NCBI RefSeq assembly: GCF_001192795.1
Contig: NZ_DF968179.1
Span: 186,001 to 250,000 of the forward strand
Direction of reading: 5' to 3'
DNA length: 64,000 nt
Source of the DNA: Flexilinea flocculi
GTDB lineage: Bacteria; Chloroflexota; Anaerolineae; Anaerolineales; Anaerolineaceae
How positions within the stretch are numbered: position 1 is the stretch's first letter; each line of letters opens with the position of its first letter. The notes beneath the pieces are model-generated. The model was not told the origin of the DNA. It saw nothing but the letters and a program-made list of their open reading frames with translations, and made no database searches. The translations under genes were made by a program, and so were the position numbers. Of this stretch, positions 50,021-59,734 are shown in pieces.

Positions 50021-51086
50021 GTTTGGGCGCCATCTTCATATAACGATCTTTGGACAGTCCCACGCTAAAGCAATTGGTGTCGTGATGGACGGATTGCCGG
50101 CGGGTGAAATGATTGATTTTTCAGCTGTTGAAAGCTTTATGTCCCGCAGAGCCCCCGGAAAAAACGTTCTGACTACCGAGCGGAATGAACCTGATTTCCC
50201 CGTGATTCTTTCTGGAATATGTAATGACAGAACATGCGGAGCTCCTGTATGTATGATGATTGAAAATCAGGATCCGCGTCCGAAGGATTATGTGGCGATC
50301 CAGGACATTCCTCGCCCGATGCATGCGGATTATCCCGCTTATATCAAATCCGGCGGTTATAACGATATTCGGGGAGGAGGACCGTATTCAGGCCGTATGA
50401 CCGCTCCACTGTGTCTGGCAGGCGCTGTTTGTCTTCAGCTTCTTGCTAACCGCGGAATAAAAATCGCGGCTCATATTGCTTCCGTTGCAGATGTTCAGGA
50501 TCAGCTGTTCGATCCCGTTGCTGTGGATGCTTCTCAGATGGATTCCTTATTATCCAGAAATTTTCCGGTTCTGAATGAAAAAGCGGGTGAGGAAATGCGG
50601 GAAAGAATTCAAGCGGCGAAATTGGATCAGGATTCTGTCGGCGGTGTAATTGAAGCTGCTGCGATTGGTTTTCCTGCCGGATATGGAGATCCGATGTTCG
50701 ATGGATTGGAAAATCGTCTCGCTCAGGTTCTTTTTGGGATTCCTGCGGTAAAAGGATTGGAATTCGGAGCCGGATTTTCATCGACAAAAATGCGCGGAAG
50801 TGAACATAACGATCCGTTTTATTTTAGCGAAACTGGAGAGATTCGTACCCGAACGAACCATCACGGCGGAATTCTGGGTGGAATCAGTACTGGAATGCCG
50901 ATCATCCTGAGAGTTGCTTTTAAACCCACTCCTTCGATTGGAAAAGAGCAGGATTCGGTTAGTTTCTCACGGAAAGAAAATGTAAAACTGACAATTCAAG
51001 GTCGACATGATCCGTGTGTAGTCTTGCGCGCAGTTCCGGTTGTTGAAGCGGCTATTGCCGTTGTTTTATTGGATTATTTATTGTAA
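50010..51086 (+). CDS. aroC: Chorismate synthase
   Basis: 358 residues. FGRHLHITIFGQSHAKAIGVVMDGLPAGE, RRAPGKNVLTTERNEPDFPVILSG, the FMN-binding HADYPAYIKSGGYNDIRGGGPYSGRMTA, EFGAGFSSTKMRGSEHND, and NHHGGILGGISTGMPI plus RHDPCVVLRAVPVVEAA are all present. Makes chorismate from EPSP with reduced flavin. ATG at 50010 lies inside the end of aroA with GGGAGG upstream; a frame opening at 49938 is longer but not needed. 15 bp before the pheA gene. Confidence 0.97.
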   Translation: MSFEFGRHLHITIFGQSHAKAIGVVMDGLPAGEMIDFSAVESFMSRRAPGKNVLTTERNEPDFPVILSGICNDRTCGAPVCMMIENQDPRPKDYVAIQDIPRPMHADYPAYIKSGGYNDIRGGGPYSGRMTAPLCLAGAVCLQLLANRGIKIAAHIASVADVQDQLFDPVAVDASQMDSLLSRNFPVLNEKAGEEMRERIQAAKLDQDSVGGVIEAAAIGFPAGYGDPMFDGLENRLAQVLFGIPAVKGLEFGAGFSSTKMRGSEHNDPFYFSETGEIRTRTNHHGGILGGISTGMPIILRVAFKPTPSIGKEQDSVSFSRKENVKLTIQGRHDPCVVLRAVPVVEAAIAVVLLDYLL

Positions 51087-51101
51087 AAAAGGATAAAGCG
51101 T

Positions 51102-52241
51102 ATGGAAATTCAAGAGATTCGTTCTCAAATTGATGAAATTGACAAACAAATTGTGAATCTGGTCGTGAAACGGATGAAGATGGCGCTGCAAGCTGCTGAG
51201 TATAAACAAGCGCATCAGCTTCCTCTGCTGGATCGGAAACGCGAGCGCGAAATTTTGGTACAAACAGCTGAGTTAGCAGGAGAAGAATATGCCGGATATG
51301 CAAAAGTCCTTTTTTCAACGCTTTTTGATTTAAGCAAAAGTTACCAGAATCGGATTCTTGTTCATAAAGGAAAATTGGCAGATGAAATTGCGGCTGCTTT
51401 AGTCAATACAGCGAAACAGTTTCCCTCGAAGGCTGTCGTTGCGTGCCAGGGAATTGAGGGAGCTTATTCTCAGATGGCTTGTGATCGAATCTTTTCATTG
51501 CCAAATATTCTGTATTTTCGCCATTTTGAAGGTGTTTTTCAAGCTGTACAAAATGGCCTCTGCAGATATGGTATTTTACCGATCGAAAACAGTTCTTACG
51601 GATCCGTTACGATGGTCTACGACTTAATGAAAAAGTATGATTTTCATATTGCGAAAAGCTTGAAAATGCTGATTTCTCATTCGCTGTTGGCAAAACCGGA
51701 CACTCGAATGGATATGATTAAAGAGATTGTGTCTCACGAACAGGCAATTGGTCAGTGCAGTGAATTCTTGAGAGGACATAAAGATATCAAGATTACTGTT
51801 TGTGAAAATACTGCGATCGCAGCTCAAATGGTTGCTAATTCTGACCGCACGGATATTGCGGCAATTTCTTCGAAAAATTGTGCAGATCTTTACGGTTTGA
51901 CCGTATTGAATGATTCGATTCAAAACAGTGAAATCAACTACACTCGTTTTATATGTATTTCGAAAGAATTGGAGATTTACCCTGGCGCAGATAAAATAAG
52001 CCTGATGTTGACTCTGCCTCATCGTCCAGGTTCACTCTACACGACCATTGCAAAATTTGCTGCGTTGGGATTGAATCTGACAAAATTAGAAAGCCGTCCG
52101 ATTCCAGGAAAAGACTTTGAATTTATGTTCTATTTTGATTTTGATGCATCCATTTATTCTGATGAAGTAATCCGATTATTATGTGATTTGGAGGCAGGTC
52201 CGGATCAATTTGAATTTTTAGGGAGTTATTCAGAAATATAA
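51102..52241 (+). CDS. pheA: Bifunctional chorismate mutase/prephenate dehydratase
   Basis: 379 residues. An AroQ-type chorismate mutase helix bundle (about 1-90: IRSQIDEIDKQIVNLVVKRMKMALQAAEYKQ ... DRKREREIL), a prephenate dehydratase domain (about 107-285: VACQGIEGAYSQMAC, GILPIENSSYGSVTMVYDLM, ISHEQAIGQCSEFL, AAISSKNCADLYGL), and a C-terminal ACT domain with the phenylalanine-sensing GSLYTTIAKFAALGLNLTKLESRPIPG (the ESRP motif). It takes chorismate to phenylpyruvate with expected feedback by Phe. Together with tyrA it completes both branches. Confidence 0.96.
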   Translation: MEIQEIRSQIDEIDKQIVNLVVKRMKMALQAAEYKQAHQLPLLDRKREREILVQTAELAGEEYAGYAKVLFSTLFDLSKSYQNRILVHKGKLADEIAAALVNTAKQFPSKAVVACQGIEGAYSQMACDRIFSLPNILYFRHFEGVFQAVQNGLCRYGILPIENSSYGSVTMVYDLMKKYDFHIAKSLKMLISHSLLAKPDTRMDMIKEIVSHEQAIGQCSEFLRGHKDIKITVCENTAIAAQMVANSDRTDIAAISSKNCADLYGLTVLNDSIQNSEINYTRFICISKELEIYPGADKISLMLTLPHRPGSLYTTIAKFAALGLNLTKLESRPIPGKDFEFMFYFDFDASIYSDEVIRLLCDLEAGPDQFEFLGSYSEI

Positions 52242-52355
52242 CGATTTCTTGTGATTTTATGAATAGTTCCAAGGATAAAGAGATCAGCCTATTCACTCCT
52301 TTTCAATTCGTTAATTAACAAAAATTGGAGAATGAAAATAGCTTCAGAGGTTCAT

Positions 52356-53585
52356 ATGTATGGATTAATCGGTGAGAAATTAGGACATAGCTATTCCGTT
52401 TTGATTCACCAATTGTTGACGAATCATGCGTATCAATATGAATTGATTGAACTATCACAGGATTCCCTGGGTTCATTTCTGGAAAGGAAGTCGTTTGAAG
52501 GATTAAACGTCACGATTCCATATAAAAAAACAGTTATTCCGTTTTTAAAAGGGATATCACCGGAAGCAGAAAAAATCGGTAGTGTTAACACGATTCTGTC
52601 CAAACCGGAAGGTCTGTTTGGATATAATACGGATTATGCCGGATTCCTCTACATGGCAAAACGTGCGGGAGTCCATTTTTCAGGGAAAAAAGTGCTGATC
52701 ATGGGGACCGGAGGTACAAGTGCAGCGGTTTGCGCTGCTGTTAAAGACCATGGAGCTCGTGATATTATTGTGGTTTCCCGATCAGGGCAGGTGAATTATC
52801 AAAATTTGGATGTGCATCACGATTCGCAGATTATTATCAATACGACTCCTGTTGGAATGTATCCCCATAATGGCGAAACCTTGATCGATCTGGAAGATTT
52901 TCCGGACTGTGAAGGTGTGCTGGATGTAATTTACAATCCGCTCTATACGAATCTGGTTCTACAGGCTCGAGAGAAGAAGCTTGCCTTTGGAGGCGGTCTC
53001 GTTATGCTGACGGCACAAGCCAAATACGCATCCGATTTGTTTCTGAATCAAAAGGCGGACGATTCGATTATTGATGTCACTGTCGAACAAATGATCCATC
53101 GAATCCAGAATATCGTGTTCATTGGAATGCCGGGTTGTGGAAAAAGCACAATTGGCAAAGCAATTGCTGAATTGACAGGGAGAAAATTTATTGACACTGA
53201 CATTGAAATTGTTCATCGTGCCGGTAAAGAAATATCAAAGATTTTTTCGGATGACGGTGAATCAGTATTTCGCCGATTTGAAAGAGATGTGATTCAAGAG
53301 AAAGGAAAGGAAAACAGCCTCGTGATTTCCACAGGTGGCGGAGCAGTTTTAGACAAAAAAAATCGCATGGCTCTACGCCAAAATGGAAAAGTCATTTTTC
53401 TAGAACGCAACGTCGATGCTTTGTCGATGGAAGGCAGACCTCTTTCCATAAACCAAGCTGGTTTGTCTCAAATGTATCAGTATCGCCTGCCTTTTTATGA
53501 GGATTGTTGTGATGAACGCGTGATCAACGATCATTTGATTGACATTACTATTCAAGAAATTATGCAAAAACTGGAGAAAAAATGA
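52356..53585 (+). CDS. Fused shikimate dehydrogenase and shikimate kinase
   Basis: 409 residues with two domains. Residues 1-245 are an AroE-type shikimate dehydrogenase: YGLIGEKLGHSYSVLIH, EGLNVTIPYKKTVIPFL, GSVNTIL, GYNTDYAGFL, and the NADP motif VLIMGTGGTSAAV. Residues about 252-409 are an AroK-type kinase: Walker A GMPGCGKST, RKFIDTDIEIV, FRRFERDVI, STGGGAV and EGRPLS. The product order (dehydroshikimate to shikimate to shikimate-3-phosphate) makes the fusion direct substrate channelling. ATG at 52356 has AGAGG five bases upstream; ATG 52332 is in frame and has GGAG too close. Confidence 0.94.
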   Translation: MYGLIGEKLGHSYSVLIHQLLTNHAYQYELIELSQDSLGSFLERKSFEGLNVTIPYKKTVIPFLKGISPEAEKIGSVNTILSKPEGLFGYNTDYAGFLYMAKRAGVHFSGKKVLIMGTGGTSAAVCAAVKDHGARDIIVVSRSGQVNYQNLDVHHDSQIIINTTPVGMYPHNGETLIDLEDFPDCEGVLDVIYNPLYTNLVLQAREKKLAFGGGLVMLTAQAKYASDLFLNQKADDSIIDVTVEQMIHRIQNIVFIGMPGCGKSTIGKAIAELTGRKFIDTDIEIVHRAGKEISKIFSDDGESVFRRFERDVIQEKGKENSLVISTGGGAVLDKKNRMALRQNGKVIFLERNVDALSMEGRPLSINQAGLSQMYQYRLPFYEDCCDERVINDHLIDITIQEIMQKLEKK

Positions 53586-54013
53586 AAATTTTAGTGATAA
53601 ATGGCCCAAATCTCAATATGTTAGGAATTCGAGAACCACATATCTACGGAAATGTAACCTATGCGCAGCTTGAAGAATATATTCGGGAAGAAGCCAGAAA
53701 AAGAAATATTGAAGTCGAGTTATTCCAATCCAATCATGAAGGATCAATAATCGATACAATTCAGGCTGCTTACCAGAAAATGGATGGAATCATTATCAAT
53801 CCCGGGGGATACACTTTTACCAGTATTGCGATTTTGGACGCTCTAAAATCGGTATCGATTCCGGCAGTTGAGGTTCATATCACCGATAATATGAAACGTG
53901 AATCATTTCGTCATCATTCGATCACTGAAATGGCTTGCATCGCAGCGATTGTGGGAAAAGGAATTCCAGGATACAGTCAGGCGATGGATATATTACTCGA
54001 ACATTTTGCATAA
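53582..54013 (+). CDS. aroQ: Type II 3-dehydroquinate dehydratase
   Basis: 143 residues, dodecameric class. ILVINGPNLNMLGIREPHIYG at the N-terminus, the active-site Tyr loop, EGSIIDTIQAAYQKMDGIIINPGGYTFTSIAILDAL, and VEVHITDNMKRESFRHHS, with the catalytic His. Converts 3-dehydroquinate to 3-dehydroshikimate. ATG overlaps the stop of the dehydrogenase-kinase fusion (ATGA). Last gene of the operon; no hairpin other than repeat R24 follows. Confidence 0.96.
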   Translation: MKILVINGPNLNMLGIREPHIYGNVTYAQLEEYIREEARKRNIEVELFQSNHEGSIIDTIQAAYQKMDGIIINPGGYTFTSIAILDALKSVSIPAVEVHITDNMKRESFRHHSITEMACIAAIVGKGIPGYSQAMDILLEHFA

Positions 54014-54042
54014 GCCTCAATCTGATTTCTCATTTTGTTATT

Positions 54043-54154
54043 CAGCCTGGTAATTCGAAGATTCAAAAAGCCTTAAAAAATTGAAAACTTATTGCAGTGT
54101 TGTTTTGTATTCTGCATAAAACCAACACTACAACAAATATTTGAGACGTTGCTG
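54043..54154. repeat. Intergenic palindromic element, full copy R24
   Basis: CAGCCTGGTAATTCGAAGAT on the left, hairpin arms GCAGTGTTGTTTT and AAAACCAACACTACAAC, and TTGAGACGTTGCTG on the right. It begins 29 bp after the aroQ stop and could end the operon. Confidence 0.75.
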
Positions 54155-54173
54155 ATTATAGTTCCTTGTCTGT

Positions 54174-54352
54174 CAGCAATTTGAAATATGGGGTGACCTT
54201 TCGAATAAAAAGACGAAATTTGTAATTCTTATGGTTTTACACTCCTTGCAAAACCATAAGAATAATTATTATTTTTTATATTTCGACCGACAGATGAAAA
54301 ATATTACACATCCAATAATGAAATTTGAATTCTGTTTTCGTACGAATTGCAG
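54174..54352. repeat. Intergenic palindromic element, long composite copy R25
   Basis: Left CAGCAATTTGAAATATGGGG; inner block CTTTCGAATAAAAAGACG; hairpin arms TTCTTATGGTTTT and AAAACCATAAGAA. After ATATTTCGACC it continues with the same extension as R2 and ends GAATTGCAG. Confidence 0.85.
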
Positions 54353-54643
54353 CTCATCTGTCCAGTTCAAATCTTCAATTGTATAATTGATGTAAGTAAT
54401 AGATAAGTTATTATTAAAAAAATCATCCGATACCAAGTTAATTTATTAAGTATTAACCCAATGAGTCGAACGATTTTTTTTACGGTTCTTCATTTTCCCT
54501 TTGTTATATTTGTTTTGGAGATAAATCAGTAGCATAGAACGTTAGGAAATTGCGGGCAATTCTTTAGATTCCTGGTCTCTGAATTGTAAATTCTCTCCAG
54601 AATTTATTTCTTTTTGGGAACAAGGTTGATCATTGACTGCAAT
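54353..54643. other. AT-rich gene-free stretch
   Basis: No gene or RNA I can support. A TATAAT-like TATAATTGATG lies just after R25 (about 54377), possibly a promoter for the large cyclase gene, but far from its start. Confidence 0.35.
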
Positions 54644-54780
54644 GATTGATTCGAAATCAACTTTTCGAAATATTTTTAAAATTTTATCGGATAAGAATAA
54701 AAATTTATTATTGTGATGTTCAAGTGTGGAATGGGAAAAAAGCACACCAATTAACATCCTTCTTGTATTTTGAATCAATG
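54644..54780. repeat. Intergenic palindromic element, degenerate copy R26
   Basis: GATTGATTCGAAATCAACTT on the left, TTATTATTGTGATGTTCAAG in the middle, CTTGTATTTTGAATCAATG on the right. It ends 40 bases before the large cyclase gene. Confidence 0.55.
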
Positions 54781-54819
54781 ATTTGAAAATAGATGACTGT
54801 GTTTGATACGAGGAAATGG

Positions 54820-57800
54820 ATGAGTATTCGAAAGTATATACGATTTGTATTCCCTGTATTCTTGATCATTCTTGTGTTTTTCAGTCTTCATATTCATTCT
54901 TCAAAAGGTTATTCTTCAGGACAATATACAACAGTTCGGGTTGGTTATTTTATTTCCGAATCTTATCAGGACATTTCACCAGATGGAACGCGCAGTGGAT
55001 ATGGTTATGAATTTCTTCAGCGAATCAGTGACTACGCTGATTTTAATTATGACTACGTTGATTGTATCTGGAGCGAATGTTTGGAGAAATTAAAAAATGG
55101 CGAAATAGATCTGCTGACATACGCCGGATATTCTCCAGAAATTGATAAATTTTTTGATTATTCGCAGAAAATAATGGATTACGGATATGGTGCTTTATTG
55201 GTCAAAAAGGACGACAATCGATTTTTCTATAATGATTTTGAAAAATTCGATCAGATGAAAGTAGCAATTCAAAAAGGAAGTATCCGAAATCACCAGCTTG
55301 AAGAATTTGCTCGAGAAAATAATTTTTCTCTGCAACTAATCGAATATTCCAGTATTTCAGAAATGCAGGCAGCGATTGAAAATCATCAAGTTGACGCAAT
55401 TGGGATCTCTAACCAGTTCGTACCTTCAAATTATAAAATTATCACCAGATTTGGATTTGACCCTTATTATGCAATTGTTAAACAAGGAGATACGGAATTA
55501 TTATCGAAGTTAGATCAGGCGATAACCTCCATTGAGCTGGACGATCCCTTATTTAAGAGCAGGTTGTATGAAAAGTATTATGCTTCGAGAAATACTTTTT
55601 CAATTGCGCTGACTCGGGAAGAACACGAGTACATTGCATCTCATGGACCATTTATTGTAGCAGCAGCTTCCAAACGGTATCCTTTATCTGCTTATGATCC
55701 TGAAACAAATAAATATACTGGTTTTGAAAATGCAATTCTATCCGATCTCGCTGAAAATATCGGAATGGAACTTCAATATATTGAAGTAACCTCTTATGTA
55801 GATCGGATTAATAAAGTACAAAGTGGTGAGTCGGATATCATGATCGATATCAGTTATGATTCCGGATTACCTGTCGGTTCCACGATCAAAAAAACTGTTC
55901 CCTATCTATCATTGCCTTATTTAAGTATCTCCCGCAAGGATTTTCAAGGGGATAATCCCCGAATTATTATTCATCCCAGTTTGAATTACGCAGTGAAATA
56001 TGTTCTGAAACTGCCGAGCGACGAAGTGACGATTTGCACTGTCCTGCGTGACTGTATTCGAGCAGTGCGAGATGGGTCTCGAGATATCACCTATGCAAGC
56101 TTATATGAAACCGAATTATTGTTGAAAGAACGAGAAAATAAAGATTTGGTTTCAACAATCAGCAGTGGTTTTTCAATTCCAATCAGCTTCGGAATTAACA
56201 GTGAAAAGAATCCATTACTGATCAGCATACTGAATAAACAGATCCAAGCGCTTGGATCTGAAAAAATCTCTGACATTATTACCGGTTTGACTGTTGGGCA
56301 AAAAGAACCGGTCACTATTCGAAGTATATTTGCAAAATATCCAAATTTATATTTCATTCTTTTTTCTATTGTAATAATAATTGCTGTAGTAATTTTCATT
56401 TGGCGCCGCAAATCGGAAATCATGCTCTATAAAATGGCTTATGAAGATGAACTAACGCGGCTTAAAAATATCCGTTGGCTTGAAAAAGAAGGACAGGCGA
56501 TTATTCAAGCTAACCGCTTTCGCAATTATGCAATACTGTCGATGGATGTTGATCGTTTTGATGTGATCAACGATTGTTATGGGCGTTCAATCGGCGATGA
56601 CATCATTCGACATACAGCTTCTGTTCTGCAAAAAGAATCCGACTACGGTCTTGTTCCAGTGAGGGTTAAGGCGGATCACTTCGTCAGTTTGATCCCATAC
56701 CTTAGTATGGATTCTCTGAATCGTGATCTGTTGTATCTTCATCATAATTGCAGCGCTTATCGGAAAGGCGATACTTCGATTACGCTTCATATGAATTTTG
56801 GCGTTTATTTAATCCCGGATCATGATCAGATGATTACAACTGCGATCAATCGGGCTGAGATTGCAAGAATGGAATCAAAAACATCATCATCGCTCGTCAC
56901 TTTTTATAACGAGACCATGCAGGAAAAACTGAATTATGAGAAAACACTGGAAGACATTCAAAGCCAGGCTTTGCGAGACCATGAATTTCAAATTTTTTAT
57001 CAACCAAAATTCAATATGAAATCCGGTTCAATCATCGGCGCAGAAGCGCTTGTGAGATGGGATAGTAAAGAAAAAGGTTTTATGTTTCCCAGTGCCTTTA
57101 TCCCATTATTTGAGCGAAATGGTTTTATATTACAGTTGGATGATTATGTTTTAGAAGAAACATGCAAGATGATCAGACGCCGCTCTTTATATGGGCAAAA
57201 AATCGTTCCGATTTCTGTCAATCAATCTCGAGCGCATCTTGCAGAAGAGCATTATATTGACCGATTGAAGTTTTTTCTTGAAACTTATCATATACCAAAA
57301 TATCTGATCGAGTTGGAATTGACAGAGACTGCTTTGGCCGAGACGGATAATGCGCAGGAAATTATGTCGCTGATGCGGGATATTGGATTCCTTATATCGA
57401 TTGATGATTTTGGCTCCGGATTCTCTTCTCTTACTCTGCTGAATACTGTTCAGTTTGATATTATGAAATTGGACAGAAATTTTCTATCAGAGACATATAT
57501 TTCCAAGAGAACAAAAGATATCTTAACGCATATCGTTGCAATGGCACATACGCTGAATATTCAGGTAATCTGCGAAGGGATTGAAACCAAAGAACAGTCG
57601 GATTTTCTCATGAGTGCCGGTTGTCTGTACGCACAAGGCTTTTATTATTCCAGACCTGTTTCGCAAGCTGATTTTGAAAAGAAACTGGATGCTGCTTCAA
57701 CCAGTACGAATGAATGGGTTTATGGATATCAACAGGATAATGAGACAAATCTTTCTGCGCAGCAACCGAAAACATCTGCCAGAAAAATGTTCGAATCATT

Positions 57801-59583
57801 TCTGAACGCAATGTATATTGAGCGAAACTCAGAAAAAGCGCTGTCGTTTTTATCTTCCGATGTGTATATTTATGATCCGACTTCTTCTGAAGGCGTATTA
57901 ACCAAATCGGAATTTGGAATGCAGATTACGAACCAGCTTGAAAACAATGTCATGCCGTATATTTATGAAATTGAACGATTCAGTGAAAAAACGACACCGG
58001 ATGGCAGCGAGGATATTTTTGCCGTACTTTCGATTGACCAACTAAATATCACTGCTGATCAGAATAAGACAAAACTTTGCATGTCAGCGTCAATCACCAA
58101 TCTCAGTGGAAAATCTTACATTGAGACTCTTCATATCTCCTATATCAGCGATCTGAAGAAAGATTTGCTGGTGGAAAATGCTGTTAATGAAAGAACCAGT
58201 TTCAATTTATTAAATGAACAGTTTCCGGGTTGTGTGGTCGGATGTTATGTGAGTCCTCAATTTCCGCTTTTCTTCTTTAATCCACAGTTATTGAGCTTAT
58301 TCGGATTTACTATGGAAGAATTTCGTGAAGTATCAAAAAATGGACTGATCAACCTCGTGTATGAAGATGACCGGCAGAAACTTTGGCAGACAATCATCAA
58401 CACACCTGAGCAGCACGAATATGAAATTGATATTCGTCTGATGAAAAAAGACGGAAGTCTGCTCTGGCTTCGCGATCGCGGCAGGCGAATTAAAGCAAAA
58501 AATGGGATGGATGCCGTATTAGCTGTTCTGATGGATATTACTGAAAAGAAAAAGGCACAAATGGAACTTGAGCTGGAAAAAACTCGCTATCAGGTACTCG
58601 TGGATTGTACCGAAGCGATTGTTTATGAATATGATTACAAGAAAGATTTGATGCTTTTTAATTACAAGATTAATACGCCTCAAGGAAAAACACCGGAATC
58701 GATATCCTTTCCTGCTTTTTGTCAAAATATTTATCAAAACAATTTTATTGCTGATGAAGATCGTGTTCAGCTTGTTTCATTCTTGCAAAATGGCAGATCC
58801 AATAAAGATTTCGAATTTCGGCTGATAAATTCCTTTGAATCCGGTAATGAATATTTATGGCATCGAATTAATGGAACGGTTCTTTTTGATGATGATGGCA
58901 ATCCGATCCAGAGCATCGGTTTGATTATTAACGTTGATGATGAAAAGAAACAGATTTCCAAATTAACTGATGAAGCTCGCCGGGACAGCCTGACAGGATT
59001 ATATAAAAAATCAGCTCTTGAATACCTGGTTCAAAAAGAAATTCAAAACACCGAAAAAGGTGTTAGTCATGCATTCATCATTATTGATATGGATGAATTT
59101 AAAAAAGTAAATGATGTTTGCGGTCATCCATATGGTGATGTAATCTTACGGGGATTAGGGCAGGTCTTATTAAAAACGTTTCGCAGTGATGATATTGTCG
59201 CACGAATTGGCGGAGATGAATTTGTAGTCTTTGTCAAAAATATTAAATCCAAAAATCAACTGCGTCAGAAGATCGTGACTTTCTTTGACCTGATGAAAGG
59301 CGATTTTTTTCGAAATTTCATTCAAGAAAATGGACGAAGTCTTTGCCATATTTCCGCAGGCGGGCTGCTCTGCAAAGATTGCCAAATTGTTTTCTCTTGT
59401 TGTGTCGGAGTATCGATGTTTGATGAGGATGGAACGAACTTTGATACGTTATATGGTGCAGCGGATATTGCACTTTATGAGGCGAAGAAGCTTGGACATT
59501 TCCGTTTTGTTTTCTATTCATCAGAAATGAAAAAGAGTGTCTTTGGAACTCAGTCCGGAATTGAATCCAATTCAAATCATTAA
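54820..59583 (+). CDS. Giant c-di-GMP protein: two solute-binding sensor domains, GGDEF-EAL, NTF2-like, two PAS, GGDEF
   Basis: 1587 residues. An N-terminal membrane segment, then two tandem SBP_bac_3-type domains (about 35-255 and 265-480), and a transmembrane helix near 507-530. A degenerate GGDEF follows (about 540-690; VKADHFVSLI at the active site), then EAL (about 715-960; GAEALVRW, ELTETAL, DDFGSGFSSL, CEGIE), an NTF2/SnoaL-like domain (about 985-1110), two PAS domains (about 1127-1247 and 1253-1377), and a second GGDEF (IGGDEF near 1464, with RSDD inhibitory site). The EAL motifs look active, so it may both break and make c-di-GMP in response to an amino acid-like ligand. ATG at 54820 has GAGG six bases upstream; 54793 is a weaker start. 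Confidence 0.92.
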   Translation: MSIRKYIRFVFPVFLIILVFFSLHIHSSKGYSSGQYTTVRVGYFISESYQDISPDGTRSGYGYEFLQRISDYADFNYDYVDCIWSECLEKLKNGEIDLLTYAGYSPEIDKFFDYSQKIMDYGYGALLVKKDDNRFFYNDFEKFDQMKVAIQKGSIRNHQLEEFARENNFSLQLIEYSSISEMQAAIENHQVDAIGISNQFVPSNYKIITRFGFDPYYAIVKQGDTELLSKLDQAITSIELDDPLFKSRLYEKYYASRNTFSIALTREEHEYIASHGPFIVAAASKRYPLSAYDPETNKYTGFENAILSDLAENIGMELQYIEVTSYVDRINKVQSGESDIMIDISYDSGLPVGSTIKKTVPYLSLPYLSISRKDFQGDNPRIIIHPSLNYAVKYVLKLPSDEVTICTVLRDCIRAVRDGSRDITYASLYETELLLKERENKDLVSTISSGFSIPISFGINSEKNPLLISILNKQIQALGSEKISDIITGLTVGQKEPVTIRSIFAKYPNLYFILFSIVIIIAVVIFIWRRKSEIMLYKMAYEDELTRLKNIRWLEKEGQAIIQANRFRNYAILSMDVDRFDVINDCYGRSIGDDIIRHTASVLQKESDYGLVPVRVKADHFVSLIPYLSMDSLNRDLLYLHHNCSAYRKGDTSITLHMNFGVYLIPDHDQMITTAINRAEIARMESKTSSSLVTFYNETMQEKLNYEKTLEDIQSQALRDHEFQIFYQPKFNMKSGSIIGAEALVRWDSKEKGFMFPSAFIPLFERNGFILQLDDYVLEETCKMIRRRSLYGQKIVPISVNQSRAHLAEEHYIDRLKFFLETYHIPKYLIELELTETALAETDNAQEIMSLMRDIGFLISIDDFGSGFSSLTLLNTVQFDIMKLDRNFLSETYISKRTKDILTHIVAMAHTLNIQVICEGIETKEQSDFLMSAGCLYAQGFYYSRPVSQADFEKKLDAASTSTNEWVYGYQQDNETNLSAQQPKTSARKMFESFLNAMYIERNSEKALSFLSSDVYIYDPTSSEGVLTKSEFGMQITNQLENNVMPYIYEIERFSEKTTPDGSEDIFAVLSIDQLNITADQNKTKLCMSASITNLSGKSYIETLHISYISDLKKDLLVENAVNERTSFNLLNEQFPGCVVGCYVSPQFPLFFFNPQLLSLFGFTMEEFREVSKNGLINLVYEDDRQKLWQTIINTPEQHEYEIDIRLMKKDGSLLWLRDRGRRIKAKNGMDAVLAVLMDITEKKKAQMELELEKTRYQVLVDCTEAIVYEYDYKKDLMLFNYKINTPQGKTPESISFPAFCQNIYQNNFIADEDRVQLVSFLQNGRSNKDFEFRLINSFESGNEYLWHRINGTVLFDDDGNPIQSIGLIINVDDEKKQISKLTDEARRDSLTGLYKKSALEYLVQKEIQNTEKGVSHAFIIIDMDEFKKVNDVCGHPYGDVILRGLGQVLLKTFRSDDIVARIGGDEFVVFVKNIKSKNQLRQKIVTFFDLMKGDFFRNFIQENGRSLCHISAGGLLCKDCQIVFSCCVGVSMFDEDGTNFDTLYGAADIALYEAKKLGHFRFVFYSSEMKKSVFGTQSGIESNSNH

Positions 59584-59613
59584 AAGCACAAAATTGCTAA
59601 AAAAACGCTGATT

Positions 59614-59726
59614 TAACGATTTGAAATTTTGAAAGGATGATTCGTTGTTGTGTTGTTTTTACGCTGCACACAAAGACAACACAACATAACAACCACAAAA
59701 ATTTTTTCCCAAATTTCGATTTACTG
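59614..59726. repeat. Intergenic palindromic element, full copy R27
   Basis: AACGATTTGAAATTTTGAAA on the left, hairpin arms TTGTTGTGTTGTTTTT and AAAGACAACACAAC around ACGCTGCACAC, CCCAAATTTCGATTTACTG on the right. It lies between convergent genes and could stop both. Confidence 0.8.
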
Positions 59727-59734
59727 AAAATGAT

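Noticed and set aside
54542-54778. Minus-strand open frame of 78 codons before the large cyclase gene
   Set aside because: It overlaps repeat R26, has no ribosome site and shows no recognisable protein features.
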